This document shows, piece by piece, positions 15,560-23,719 of a stretch of 64,000 nt of DNA (positions within the stretch are counted from its first letter, which is position 1; the number at the start of each line of letters is the position of its first letter). The notes under the pieces are model-generated. The model was not told the DNA's origin. It made no database searches and saw only the letters and a list, made by a program, of their open reading frames with translations. The position numbers were made by a program, and so were the translations under genes. Origin of the DNA: Methylonatrum sp040877625 (GTDB lineage Bacteria; Pseudomonadota; Gammaproteobacteria; Nitrococcales; Aquisalimonadaceae); NCBI GenBank assembly GCA_040877625.1, contig JBBDNK010000041.1:481592-545591 (forward strand). Direction: 5' to 3'.

Positions 15560-18524
15560 GGGGGCCTACCTCCGGTATCGGGTCGTCGGTGCCGTGGGGG
15601 TAATCGACGGTCAAGGCGCAACGATTGCCGCTCCAGTATGCGGTCAGTGTCGAACGTGTTTCGAGGCCGGTGACATACGTCTGGCCGTTCCAGCCCATGG
15701 GGAACCGCTCGCCACTGGCATCCACCATGATCGTGGCGCCGGCCGGCAACGGCGTTCCATCCGCGGAAACGATGGTAAGCAGGGCAGAGCGTTCGCGCTT
15801 TAACGGGAATGACACAATGACGCCGCTTCGGTAACGGGGCACCACATCCTCGACCGGGCGGGCATCGAGTTGCAGATCCATGGGCAGATCCCGTTCATCC
15901 AGCTTGACCCGGTTGGCTTCAAAGGCGCGCAGGCCGTTGATAAGCGTCCAGCCGTCGGCGCCGGTCTGCGTGACTGGCAGATTGTCCCGGTACACCGGAA
16001 CGTCGCCAAGGCCTGGTACTTCCACGGCTGCGAAACTGCCGCTTATCCAGTCCGCGGCGAAGGTTCGGCCGCCGAGGCGGGCGATACTGCCACGGGCGCT
16101 CGCGCGGTAGGCCTGGCTATCCCGATTCCGAACGACGGCGGCGCGGTAGGTGCCGGTGGAGCGCTGCAGTACGGTGTGCAGTTCCTCCTCCGTCCTGTCC
16201 CCCACATATTTCACTGCGCGCACCCCTGGCCCGCCGGCGGCGGGCGGATTGTGCTGGACGGAGAGCCGCCCATGCCGGGCTTCGCCGCGCTGGCGGGCAG
16301 ACATGCTGGCATTGGTGCCGCGGCCCAGCGGAACGATGATGTTTGCCGTGTACAGGGTGGCGGCATCGTCGTCCAGGGTGTGCAAGGCATTGACGAACAG
16401 GGATGCCCATCGGCCGAGTCGGGTGCTGAAGCCGGCGCCGGCGATGCGGGTGTGGTCGTCGTCAAGCTGTCGGGCCAGGTAGCTGAAAGACAAAGAGCCA
16501 GCCCTGCCCAGCCGGAATCTGGCGAACGCCTGGGTGGTCCGTGCATCCGCGCCCGGTATCTGGCCGAGCTGACGGAACCCGGCGTCCCGGATCCGGATAC
16601 GGCCGCCTACAGAGACGATCCGGCCTCGGCGCTCCAGGCTTGCCTCGCCGAGATGGCCGATGCGGCCTTGCCGGTCCCTGCTGCCGGCGCCGGCCAGATG
16701 CAGAGCACCCAACCCCGGCACGGCGACACTGCCGGCCGCGCCCACGGACTGCCAGTCGGCACTGAACTCTCCACGCAGCTCACCCGTGAACCAGTTGCTG
16801 AATCCATACCGGTGCGTAGTGGATGCAAAGGCATCGCCGTAATCGAAGCTTTCCGTGCCGTAGGATTGCCTGATCATGCCCGCGGTGTAGTTAAAGGCGT
16901 ACAGCGTCTTTTGCAATAGCTGATTGCTGCCATAGAACGGTTGCGTAACCACCTGTTCCCGGCCCAGCACATCGCGGGTAACCAGGCGGATATCTCCGGC
17001 GCCGGTCACGATTGGTATTTCGTCGATGGTGAACGGTCCCTCCGGAACATCGGTGCTGAACCGGCGGACGTTGTTCACGTAGACATCCACCGTGGAGGCG
17101 GTGGCGGTCTCCCCGGCGATGGTTGGCAGAGGGAAGGTGATCAGATCCGGTCGCGTGGCGAAATTGGTTCCCCAGCTGACGCCGCCGTAGCGGACCGGGT
17201 TGCCCCAGCTACCCGGTTGTCCGATGGCGTCGCCGACGATGGTGGTCGTCGTGCGCTCGTGGTTGTCCCGCCGCCAGGCGGATTCCAGCCGGGCCCATTG
17301 GTCCGTGACGTTGTCCCGGCGGTAAATCGCGGTATTCGTGAACACGCCGGGGCCGCCGAACAGGCCCAGTTCAAAGACGCCGCCGCCGTGCGTCGGTGCA
17401 GACACGCGGCTGTCGTCGACATGTTCCGCGAACAGCTCGTAATTGAAGAACGCGCCGGTGGACGACGTCGGCCGGCCCACCTCCCTGCCCGGGGGGCGAA
17501 GGGTAACGCTTTCCAGCATGGAGGGGGTGACGCTAAGGCCGAGTTCCATCCGGGATGTGTTCAGGTCCGCCGTTATGCCGTCGAGGTGACTCAGTGGCAG
17601 GTAGTCCCGGCCGTAATGTTCGATCCCGGGGCCGTCAGGCAGGCGAATCCGATAGTCCCGCAGGGTGTTGATTGGCAGCAGAATGCTGCCGTCGGCCTGG
17701 CGCAGGGCGAGAATGACGCCAGGTTTTGTTTGTCCGTTGAGGGTAACCCCGACCAGAAGCTCTTCGAATTCGATTTCGGATTCGTCCTGCCGGGGTTGTT
17801 CCGGCGACGGTGTCAGGTCCGGGACCGGCGGAGGGAGCAGGCAGTCTTCCGGCAGCGCCTTGCGGTTGATCTCCAGGTGCTGGCGCCGGAGCACGATGTT
17901 CAGGGACGGGCTGTCGCCGACCGAGAAGAAGTCCTCCTGCCGATAGCGGTAAGGATGATCGGGCGGCAGTGCCAGGCCGAGTTCGAGCAGATCCAGGCGG
18001 CGAACAAAGCGGCGTCCGTCCCCATGCCGCAGGACCAGAGCCACATGGCGCTGACGCGCGCCGTCCAGTGTGACGGGGAGCCACAGCTCTTCGACCGCGG
18101 ACTCTGCCAGTATTCCGCGCGGCCTGCGCAGGGGCCAGCGTGTATTCGTCGGCACTTCGACGGCAATGGTGTCGCGGTCCGGCTGAATGAGAAACCCCAG
18201 TTCCGGCAGGGACGCGGTGGGATAGAACAGTTCCTGTCGGTAGCGGTAAGGGCGTACCGACGGAAAGGGGATGCCGAGTTCAAGCAGGTCCAGTTCGCGT
18301 ATCAGGAACTGGCCGGAGGCATGTTCCAGCACCAGCATGTGAAGCTGGTTTGCATGTCCATTCAGTGCGCTTTGCAGCCAATGTTCCTGAACCTCGGGCA
18401 CGCACACCACGCCCACCGCCTTGTCGTCGGCCGCGTTCGTCGCGGACGCGGCGGTCAACAGCAGGGCGAGGGTGAGGCTGTAGCCGGCTGCCTTATTCCA
18501 GCCTGACGGGGGCATCGATGGCAT
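15543..18524 (-). CDS. Fimbrial outer-membrane usher (archaic Csu type) with triplicated N-terminal domain
   Basis: A 993-aa outer-membrane usher with signal peptide (about residues 10-32, ending ATNAADD). The translocation barrel is recognised by FFNYELFAEH, ARLESAWRRDNHERTTTTIVGD, VDVYVNNVRRFSTDVPEGPF and YGSNQLLQKTLYAFNYTAG; the plug and C-terminal domains follow (GVIVSFPLKRERSALLTIV). Between the signal peptide and the barrel there are three tandem copies of about 80 residues (about 46-125, 144-222 and 253-332), each with an x-V-x-LNG/LDG-like strand and, in copies 1 and 2, an almost identical LDLLELG...PYRYRQE segment. Archaic ushers normally have one such domain, which explains the roughly 170-aa excess. 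Its start lies inside the chaperone gene (32-bp overlap), and its end overlaps the tip gene. Confidence 0.93.
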   Translation of the reverse strand: MPSMPPSGWNKAAGYSLTLALLLTAASATNAADDKAVGVVCVPEVQEHWLQSALNGHANQLHMLVLEHASGQFLIRELDLLELGIPFPSVRPYRYRQELFYPTASLPELGFLIQPDRDTIAVEVPTNTRWPLRRPRGILAESAVEELWLPVTLDGARQRHVALVLRHGDGRRFVRRLDLLELGLALPPDHPYRYRQEDFFSVGDSPSLNIVLRRQHLEINRKALPEDCLLPPPVPDLTPSPEQPRQDESEIEFEELLVGVTLNGQTKPGVILALRQADGSILLPINTLRDYRIRLPDGPGIEHYGRDYLPLSHLDGITADLNTSRMELGLSVTPSMLESVTLRPPGREVGRPTSSTGAFFNYELFAEHVDDSRVSAPTHGGGVFELGLFGGPGVFTNTAIYRRDNVTDQWARLESAWRRDNHERTTTTIVGDAIGQPGSWGNPVRYGGVSWGTNFATRPDLITFPLPTIAGETATASTVDVYVNNVRRFSTDVPEGPFTIDEIPIVTGAGDIRLVTRDVLGREQVVTQPFYGSNQLLQKTLYAFNYTAGMIRQSYGTESFDYGDAFASTTHRYGFSNWFTGELRGEFSADWQSVGAAGSVAVPGLGALHLAGAGSRDRQGRIGHLGEASLERRGRIVSVGGRIRIRDAGFRQLGQIPGADARTTQAFARFRLGRAGSLSFSYLARQLDDDHTRIAGAGFSTRLGRWASLFVNALHTLDDDAATLYTANIIVPLGRGTNASMSARQRGEARHGRLSVQHNPPAAGGPGVRAVKYVGDRTEEELHTVLQRSTGTYRAAVVRNRDSQAYRASARGSIARLGGRTFAADWISGSFAAVEVPGLGDVPVYRDNLPVTQTGADGWTLINGLRAFEANRVKLDERDLPMDLQLDARPVEDVVPRYRSGVIVSFPLKRERSALLTIVSADGTPLPAGATIMVDASGERFPMGWNGQTYVTGLETRSTLTAYWSGNRCALTVDYPHGTDDPIPEVGPLVCEP

Positions 18525-19236
18525 CGCGCCCGTCCTTGCCCAGGATCTGCATGGTCGATCCGGGTGTCGGGTTTCGCTGCAGCGATAGCCGCCACTCCTG
18601 CCGGGATCCGGGCAGGACGTAGCGCAGGCCTCGCCACGGCTGTGCCACGGTTGTGCCGTCGCCGGGGTTGGCCAGTTCGAGGCGGGTCACCCTGGCGTGA
18701 CCGGCGCCGGCGTTCAAGGCCTGTAATACAACCTGCCGATTGCGCGTATCCAGTGTGGCGCGCCAGCGCAGATCGGCGTGCGCGGCGGTCTGCGGAGCAA
18801 GGAACACCGGTATGCTGAGCTGCAGTGCAAAGCGCAGGCCGAATTCCGGTCCGGCGTCGTCGGCGGGCGGAACTTCGCGGAACAATGCCCGGTAGGCGGC
18901 CTCTTCGTTGTCCGGCACGTCCCGCCGCAGACCCACCCTGACCGTCTGGCTCTGTCCGGGTTCGATGGAGAACACCGGCGGCGAGATCAGCAGATCTCTG
19001 GACGGCTCCAGGCGGTCTTCGCCCCGGGACTGGGTCCAGCGATGCGCTTCCACATGAAAGGTGGTGGTCCGGTTGCCCCGGTTGGCAAGTGTCAGGGTGC
19101 CCACGGGCTGACGCTCGCCGAGCGTCAGCCCGATAGGCGTGATCTGTACGCTCTGGCCACTGGCCGTACCGGTCAGTGCCAGTAACAGCAAACCGGCCAC
19201 GATCAGCCGGGCTGTATGTGAAAAGCCGGTGGCCAT
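18493..19236 (-). CDS. Periplasmic pilus assembly chaperone (archaic type)
   Basis: A 247-aa periplasmic chaperone. Signal peptide (about residues 8-28, ending GTASGQS) then the two Ig-like domains: ITPIGLTLGERQPVGTLTLANRGN, the G1-type strand region ISPPVFSIEPGQSQTVRVGLRR, and the C-terminal domain ending in LQRNPTPGSTMQILGKDG. It binds unfolded pilus subunits in the periplasm by donor-strand complementation and delivers them to the usher. I chose the ATG at 19236; a TTG two codons earlier is possible. Spacing is 13 bp after the pilin gene and a 32-bp overlap with the usher, so all four genes should be one transcript. Confidence 0.92.
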   Translation of the reverse strand: MATGFSHTARLIVAGLLLLALTGTASGQSVQITPIGLTLGERQPVGTLTLANRGNRTTTFHVEAHRWTQSRGEDRLEPSRDLLISPPVFSIEPGQSQTVRVGLRRDVPDNEEAAYRALFREVPPADDAGPEFGLRFALQLSIPVFLAPQTAAHADLRWRATLDTRNRQVVLQALNAGAGHARVTRLELANPGDGTTVAQPWRGLRYVLPGSRQEWRLSLQRNPTPGSTMQILGKDGRDAIDAPVRLE

Positions 19237-19249
19237 GCGCAATGTCGGC

Positions 19250-19744
19250 TCAGTAGGTCACGGTAACGTTGATGGTATCCGAGTAACTGCCCGCGGTAAC
19301 GGTAGTCTGGCCATCGGGAACACGGCCGTACACCGTGTGATCGTCAGCGGTGCCGGTACCGGTGTCGGCAACGGTGTCAGTGTCGATGACGTCTCCCCAA
19401 TCGACCGAATGGCCGCTGTCGCTGTACAGCGCATATTCAAGGATGCCGGTGGCACCGTCAGACATTTCCCGGTTGCCTACGTCGCCTGCCCCGCCGCCGT
19501 CGAGGCCGATGTCGTAATCGGTGCCGGAGGTGCAGGTAACGCTGATGGTCGAGGTGGCGTCGGTATTGCCCGTGGCAGTTACGTCCACGGTGCCGAAGTC
19601 CAGGTCTGTGGCGGTAACCGTACAGGTGCCAGATACTTCAGCGCCGACGGTGAAGCTGTCGGTTGCTTCGGCGGCGAACAGCATGCCGGGTGCGGAGGCA
19701 TGTGCGAGCAGGATGGCGAGGCGGGTTGCCGTCTTGTTGATCAT
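19250..19744 (-). CDS. Major pilus subunit, SCPU/Csu type
   Basis: A 164-aa exported pilin. Signal peptide MINKTATRLAILLAHASAPGMLFAAEA, then a Thr/Asp/Gly-rich beta domain with two cysteines (SGTCTVTATDLDFG, ISVTCTSGTDYDI), the SCPU-typical HTVYGRVPDGQTT and the final AGSYSDTINVTVTY. This is the first gene of the pilus operon and therefore the likely main rod subunit. The acidic, lysine-poor composition is typical of secreted proteins of salt-tolerant bacteria, an inference only. The ATG at 19744 has AAGGGGAAG upstream; the longer open frame to 19795 has none. A c-di-GMP riboswitch lies about 130 nt upstream. Confidence 0.92.
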   Translation of the reverse strand: MINKTATRLAILLAHASAPGMLFAAEATDSFTVGAEVSGTCTVTATDLDFGTVDVTATGNTDATSTISVTCTSGTDYDIGLDGGGAGDVGNREMSDGATGILEYALYSDSGHSVDWGDVIDTDTVADTGTGTADDHTVYGRVPDGQTTVTAGSYSDTINVTVTY

Positions 19745-19875
19745 TTGTCTTCCCCTTGTAACCACGATGAGCGCGTACACGGATGATCCGTACACGTCTC
19801 TCTGAGATACCGGTCAGGGGCAGAACCGAAAACACGGTCACGCGACAGTGACGGATAACCGTACTGTATTGAGAA

Positions 19876-19976
19876 CTCGCATGCATGTCGGCGGTCCCGC
19901 TGTCGTAGAGTCGAGGACTCCTTAGACCGGTGACTTTGCGTCCCCGCCTTTCGACGGGTTTGCCTTTTCTAGCGAG
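19876..19976 (-). ncRNA. Cyclic-di-GMP-I (GEMM-I) riboswitch upstream of pilus operon
   Basis: Read on the minus strand, the leader contains the conserved GEMM-I core in order: AGGCAAACC, a GTCGAAAGG tetraloop hairpin, GGGGACGCAAAGTCACCGG, TCTAAGG, then the second hairpin with GACAGCGGGACCGCCG. These match the Vibrio Vc2 aptamer layout (GGCAAACC, CGAAAG, GGGACGCAAAGCC, CGGCCUAA, UAGCGGGGUUACCG). A P1 stem can be drawn from CTCGC (19972-19976) and GCGAG (19876-19880). It binds c-di-GMP and controls the gene downstream, here the four-gene archaic pilus operon. Whether it turns expression on or off is not visible. The boundaries are approximate. Confidence 0.95.
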
Positions 19977-20087
19977 GCCAGACTACCTGATTGATCTCTG
20001 ATCGCAACCTCATTCAGACGAGTGGTATGCATCTGTTCGGGCGTCTTGCCCGTTGCCGCAAAACCCTCATGGGTGTCCTACCTTATT

Positions 20088-20109
20088 AGGGAGACCCTGA
20101 TCTATTCAC
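20088..20109 (+). repeat. Copy 1 of GGGAGACnCTGATyTATTC repeat
   Basis: AGGGAGACCCTGATCTATTC at 20088-20107 matches, with few differences, sequences at 23628 and in both arms of the hairpin at 27606-27663. It stands alone here, 40-60 bp before the GGDEF-EAL start. The motif resembles an insertion-sequence or MITE terminus, but no partner end or transposase is nearby. Confidence 0.6.
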
Positions 20110-20147
20110 ACGATCTCGGTTTCCAGCCGGCCTGCTGTGTGTTGGGG

Positions 20148-23018
20148 ATGCCGATGCTTCATCCGTACCCGGTACGTGTCGCTCTATTCGCAGCGGGGGG
20201 CGGTCTTCTATGTTTGCTGGCGGTCACGGTGTGGCTGCAGAGCAACCCCGAGCTGTTTCCGCAGGCGCAACTGTGGGTGTGGATGCCGGTTGCGACCGCG
20301 ATTGCCGTGGGGTTTCAGGCGCTCGCCCTGATCGGTTGCGCGCTCGGAGCTGTTCTGCTGCCCCTTGCCGCGGCGCTGATCGTGGCGCTGATAAGCGCGG
20401 CAAATCTGGCCTGGGCGCTGTTCCCGGACCTGCTCGATTTCTCCATGTCCCTGTTCGACGGCCTGCGCTGGTCGGGGGAAGATTCAGAACCGATGATTTC
20501 GCTGACGGCGATCGGCCTGCTGTTTGCCGCTGCTCTGATGCCGCCGTTGGTGATGCCCGCTAATGTGCGCCGCATTTCCGCGCTCGGTGTGGGTTCGACC
20601 CTGGTGCTGGTAATTGCGCTGGTGTCCCTTTCCGGCTACGTAACGGGGCATGAACCGACCCGGCACTGGCTCGGTTTTGACAATATGGAGATCATTTCGG
20701 CGCTGGCGCTGGCTATCATCGGCGGTACCGGCATGTTTGCGGCCATTCATGGCGGCAGGTGCCTGCCTGGTGACACAGCCATATCCTGGCCACCGCTGGC
20801 GTTGGCGCTGGGTGCGATTCTGATGACGGGGTTCCTGTATGTCGCGCTCGCCAACGCGCAGACCAATTTTGTCACCAGGGTTGTGAAAACGGACGCGCAT
20901 AGCATTGCCCGGGAAATCGACAGACGTTTTGCAGACATGGTCCAGGGGGCGGTCCGCGCGGTTCGCCGCCTGCAGCGTGATGACACGGCGATCGGGGTGG
21001 ACTGGCTGGGGGAAGTCGGTACGGCAATATTCCAGGACAGTTATCGCGGACTGGCATGGCTCGGGCCGGACCTGGAGCCGCAAATGCTCAGGGCGTGGGA
21101 GGATGGCGGGCACAGGATCGAGCGCCGGCTGATTCTTCAGGCGACAGAACCGTGGCAGTTTGAGCGGGCTGCCGGACTTGGTATTTATGCCGTCTCCGAA
21201 CCAATCCCGCTCGGTGATGAAGAAATGGGGTTCTATCTCTTCATGCCGGCACTCCGCGACGGCAGCCTGCTGGGCTTTCTGGCCGTTGCCTATGCCATTG
21301 ATGCCGCGCTGGTATCGCCGCTGTCGGGGGTGGTGGAGCGCGGCGCGGTGGTTCAGGTCCTGTATGGCGGGCGCGTCATCTTTCAGGACGGCCCCGCGGG
21401 CGGGGAAGCGGCCAACAACTTTTTTAAAGCCGTAATCGATGATGTCGGCCCCGGCTGGACGCTATCGTTGACACCCACCGAGGGCCTCGTCAGCCAGTAC
21501 CGTAATGCACTGCCCGAGACAGTCATGGTGCTGGGAACGCTGCTGGTGTTGCTCACGGCCTTCCTGATGCGTACCCGGCAACAGCTCACCAGCAGCAACA
21601 CGCAGGTAACGGAACTGAACGAAGGCCTGGAGCGCAAGGTGCGGGACCGGACCGAAGCTCTGATCCGTGAAGTCTCCGAGCGGGAGCGAATTGCTGCAAA
21701 CCTTGCCCATGCCTCCAAACACGACGCGCTGACCGGTCTGCCGAACCGGGCGCTGTTCGACGAACACCTGATACACGCCATGTCCAATGCCAGACGGCGC
21801 TCGGGCCTGCTCGCCGTTATGTTTGTCGATCTCGACAACTTCAAGGATGTGAACGACAGCCTCGGCCACCCGATCGGCGATGCGTTGTTGCGAAATGTTG
21901 CCGGACGGATGCGTGATTCTCTGAGAGCGTCGGACGTGGTTGCCCGCCCGGGTGGAGATGAATTCCTGGTGCTCGCCGAAACCCTTGCTGAACCTGCCGA
22001 TGCGGGCGGGCTGGCGGCCAAGCTCAGCGAGGCGCTGGGTCGTGAATTTCGCATCGGCGAGCACAGGGTCCACGTGTCCGCCAGTATCGGGATCTCGTTG
22101 TTTCCGGATCGAACCGGCTTTGTCACCGATGCCGCCACCATCATCAAGAACGCCGATGCCGCGATGTACCAGGCCAAGCATAACGGCAAGAACCGGTTCG
22201 AGTTTCACTCGCCGGCATTGCAGGCCAGAATACGGGAGCGCTTGTCAATAAAGGCGGCACTGATCGATGCCCTGGAGCGACAGCAGCTGGAGGTCTACTA
22301 CCAGCCCCGCCTGGACTTGAAGACACGTAAAACCCTCGGCGCTGAAGCCCTGGTGCGCTGGAACCGCCCACGAACGGGGTATATCAGCCCCGCGGTATTC
22401 ATCCCTATCGCCGAGGAGACCGGGCTGGTGACCGCCGTGGGTCGAGAGGTGTTGAACCAGGTCTGTGGGGAGCTGTACCGATGGCTTGAGGGCGGTGACC
22501 CGGTACCCATGATATCGGTGAACACCTCCGTTCAGCAATTTCGGGACGGCCAGTTGCTACGGCAAGTGCAAGAGTGTCTGGCCCCTCATCCGCTGGTGAG
22601 CGCGCATCTGGAACTGGAGTTGACGGAGCGGCTGCTGATCGACAACCGCGCCGAGTATCGGGGACTGCTTCAGCAGCTCAGCAGCATGGGGATCCGTATC
22701 GCCATCGATGATTTCGGCACCGGTTGCGCCTCTTTCGGCTATTTTCGCAACTTCCCCATCGACGTGGTCAAAATCGATCAATCATTCATCGAGCACGTTG
22801 TAGACAACACCCATGATGCCATGATCACCCAGACCATCATCGATCTGGCCCGCAACTTTCGTTTGCGGGTGGTCGCCGAGGGGGTGGAGACGGAAGAGCA
22901 GTTCCGCATGTTGCGAACGGCCGGTTGCCACGAGGGGCAAGGGTATCTGTTCGGCAGACCAATGCCGGCCGCGGATTTTCGCGACTACTGGGCGCGCGGT
23001 CAGCGCGTGGTCTCATAG
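20148..23018 (+). CDS. Membrane GGDEF-EAL cyclic-di-GMP enzyme with extracytoplasmic sensor
   Basis: About 956 aa. The N-terminus holds roughly six to seven hydrophobic segments (to about residue 250), then a periplasmic-looking sensor region with CHASE-like features (about 250-470), a last membrane segment (ETVMVLGTLLVLLTAFLM), and a coiled-coil linker (QVTELNEGLERKVRDRTEAL). The GGDEF domain has RPGGDEFLVL and the EAL domain has GAEALVRWNR, IAIDDFGTG and VVAEGVETEE, so both catalytic signatures look intact; the protein may be cyclase, phosphodiesterase or both. The ATG at 20148 or the one at 20154 is preferred to the open frame from 20022, whose translation runs through the repeat element. 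It is divergent from the c-di-GMP riboswitch operon. Confidence 0.92.
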   Translation: MPMLHPYPVRVALFAAGGGLLCLLAVTVWLQSNPELFPQAQLWVWMPVATAIAVGFQALALIGCALGAVLLPLAAALIVALISAANLAWALFPDLLDFSMSLFDGLRWSGEDSEPMISLTAIGLLFAAALMPPLVMPANVRRISALGVGSTLVLVIALVSLSGYVTGHEPTRHWLGFDNMEIISALALAIIGGTGMFAAIHGGRCLPGDTAISWPPLALALGAILMTGFLYVALANAQTNFVTRVVKTDAHSIAREIDRRFADMVQGAVRAVRRLQRDDTAIGVDWLGEVGTAIFQDSYRGLAWLGPDLEPQMLRAWEDGGHRIERRLILQATEPWQFERAAGLGIYAVSEPIPLGDEEMGFYLFMPALRDGSLLGFLAVAYAIDAALVSPLSGVVERGAVVQVLYGGRVIFQDGPAGGEAANNFFKAVIDDVGPGWTLSLTPTEGLVSQYRNALPETVMVLGTLLVLLTAFLMRTRQQLTSSNTQVTELNEGLERKVRDRTEALIREVSERERIAANLAHASKHDALTGLPNRALFDEHLIHAMSNARRRSGLLAVMFVDLDNFKDVNDSLGHPIGDALLRNVAGRMRDSLRASDVVARPGGDEFLVLAETLAEPADAGGLAAKLSEALGREFRIGEHRVHVSASIGISLFPDRTGFVTDAATIIKNADAAMYQAKHNGKNRFEFHSPALQARIRERLSIKAALIDALERQQLEVYYQPRLDLKTRKTLGAEALVRWNRPRTGYISPAVFIPIAEETGLVTAVGREVLNQVCGELYRWLEGGDPVPMISVNTSVQQFRDGQLLRQVQECLAPHPLVSAHLELELTERLLIDNRAEYRGLLQQLSSMGIRIAIDDFGTGCASFGYFRNFPIDVVKIDQSFIEHVVDNTHDAMITQTIIDLARNFRLRVVAEGVETEEQFRMLRTAGCHEGQGYLFGRPMPAADFRDYWARGQRVVS

Positions 23019-23043
23019 GGAGCCTGCCCAGACAGGCTCCCTA
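23016..23043. terminator. Symmetric hairpin shared by two convergent stop codons
   Basis: TAGGGAGCCTG (23016-23026) and CAGGCTCCCTA (23033-23043) are perfect 11-bp inverted repeats around a 6-nt loop. The left arm begins with the TAG stop of the GGDEF-EAL gene, and the right arm contains the TAG stop of the receiver gene on the other strand. It is placed as a bidirectional terminator, but lacks a U-run on either side. Confidence 0.65.
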
Positions 23044-23451
23044 GCGGAAGAAGTCGCGCCGGGGCTGTTGGCGCTCCATTAGCAGCTTGATGACCTCAAT
23101 AAGCCGGCACACCCCGAACGGGCGACAAAGAAAGGCGTCGGCCCTTTGCGGTAGATCGGAGTCTCGGGGCAAGGCCGCACTGGAAAGCACGATCGGTATG
23201 TTTGCCCATGTGGGTGTTTCGCGCATCATGCCGATTAACTGGGCGCCGTCCATGTACGGCATCATCAGATCCGTGATGACGAGATCGAAGCGTTGGCTCT
23301 CCAGTTGGTCCAGGGCCTGTCGGCCGTTCGACGCCTGAACGACCCGAAAGCCTTCAAGCTGAAGGAACAGTGTCAGGGCGTCGAGAATGCCCGGTTCGTC
23401 GTCGACCAGAAGCAGATTTGGCCCGGGCCGGATTTTGTCGGAGCTGGTCAT
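23041..23451 (-). CDS. Stand-alone response-regulator receiver (CheY-like)
   Basis: A 136-aa single-domain receiver. LLLVDDEPGILDAL provides the acidic pocket, FDLVITDLMMPYMDG the phosphoacceptor Asp (first D of ITDLMMP), and VLSSAALPRD the Thr/Ser switch position. The normally invariant Lys of the K-P pair is replaced by Arg (AFLCRPFGV), so phosphorylation chemistry or signalling may differ. There is no output domain; it should act by protein contact. It converges with the GGDEF-EAL gene and shares a hairpin with it. A cognate kinase is not in the window. Confidence 0.9.
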   Translation of the reverse strand: MTSSDKIRPGPNLLLVDDEPGILDALTLFLQLEGFRVVQASNGRQALDQLESQRFDLVITDLMMPYMDGAQLIGMMRETPTWANIPIVLSSAALPRDSDLPQRADAFLCRPFGVCRLIEVIKLLMERQQPRRDFFR

Positions 23452-23627
23452 CGTCAGGTCAGGGTAGCAAGGCTTTCCGATTGAGCAATGCGAGCGCGCC
23501 TTTGCGCGGAAGGTTCGATGTTATGGGCTCCCGGCATGCCAAATAGTTCCCGACGCGGCTAAATCCGCAAGCGGGCTATTCACGCCTCACCGAGGTATCC
23601 CTGGAAGTATGACCGAATGGCGGAGTT

Positions 23628-23649
23628 AAGGAGACACTGATTTATTCCC
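23628..23649 (+). repeat. Copy 2 of GGGAGACnCTGATyTATTC repeat
   Basis: AAGGAGACACTGATTTATTC at 23628-23647 is a second solo copy of the repeat also found at 20088 and 27606-27663. It lies in the 268-bp gap 23452-23719 between two leftward genes. Nothing else in that gap is recognisable except short GC-rich inverted segments near 23490-23580. Confidence 0.6.
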
Positions 23650-23719
23650 ATGGTGCTCTGCGGAGCCATCCGAGCGCGCTGGCAAGGCGGCGTTCGCAGG
23701 CAATGGGCGATGGCGCGGA

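Larger units (their letters stand above)
19745..20147. other. Divergent regulatory region between pilus operon and GGDEF-EAL gene
   Basis: About 400 bp without a gene. On the minus strand it contains the c-di-GMP-I riboswitch and an approximately 130-nt leader to the pilin start. In that leader a 5-bp stem hairpin (19837-19852) followed on the minus strand by CGTGTTTTC could be part of an expression platform, but it is weak. On the plus-strand side one copy of the GGGAGAC repeat lies at 20088-20109. No convincing promoter for the plus-strand gene could be picked by eye. Confidence 0.7.

Noticed and set aside
16941..18506. 521-aa plus-strand open frame
   Set aside because: Antisense to the usher gene, with no recognisable domain or ribosome binding site.
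15074..19744. Classical type 1/P pilus operon
   Set aside because: Subunits have SCPU-type sequences and the order pilin-chaperone-usher-tip with the archaic chaperone pattern; FimA/PapA features are absent.
20040..20100. Second riboswitch on the plus strand before the GGDEF-EAL gene
   Set aside because: GCAAAACCC and nearby bases recall GEMM elements superficially, but the GGGACGCAAAG and tetraloop elements are missing.
20022..20147. Upstream start of the first GGDEF-EAL gene
   Set aside because: The first 42 codons read through the GGGAGAC repeat and have no similarity; the membrane helix begins after the ATG at 20148/20154.
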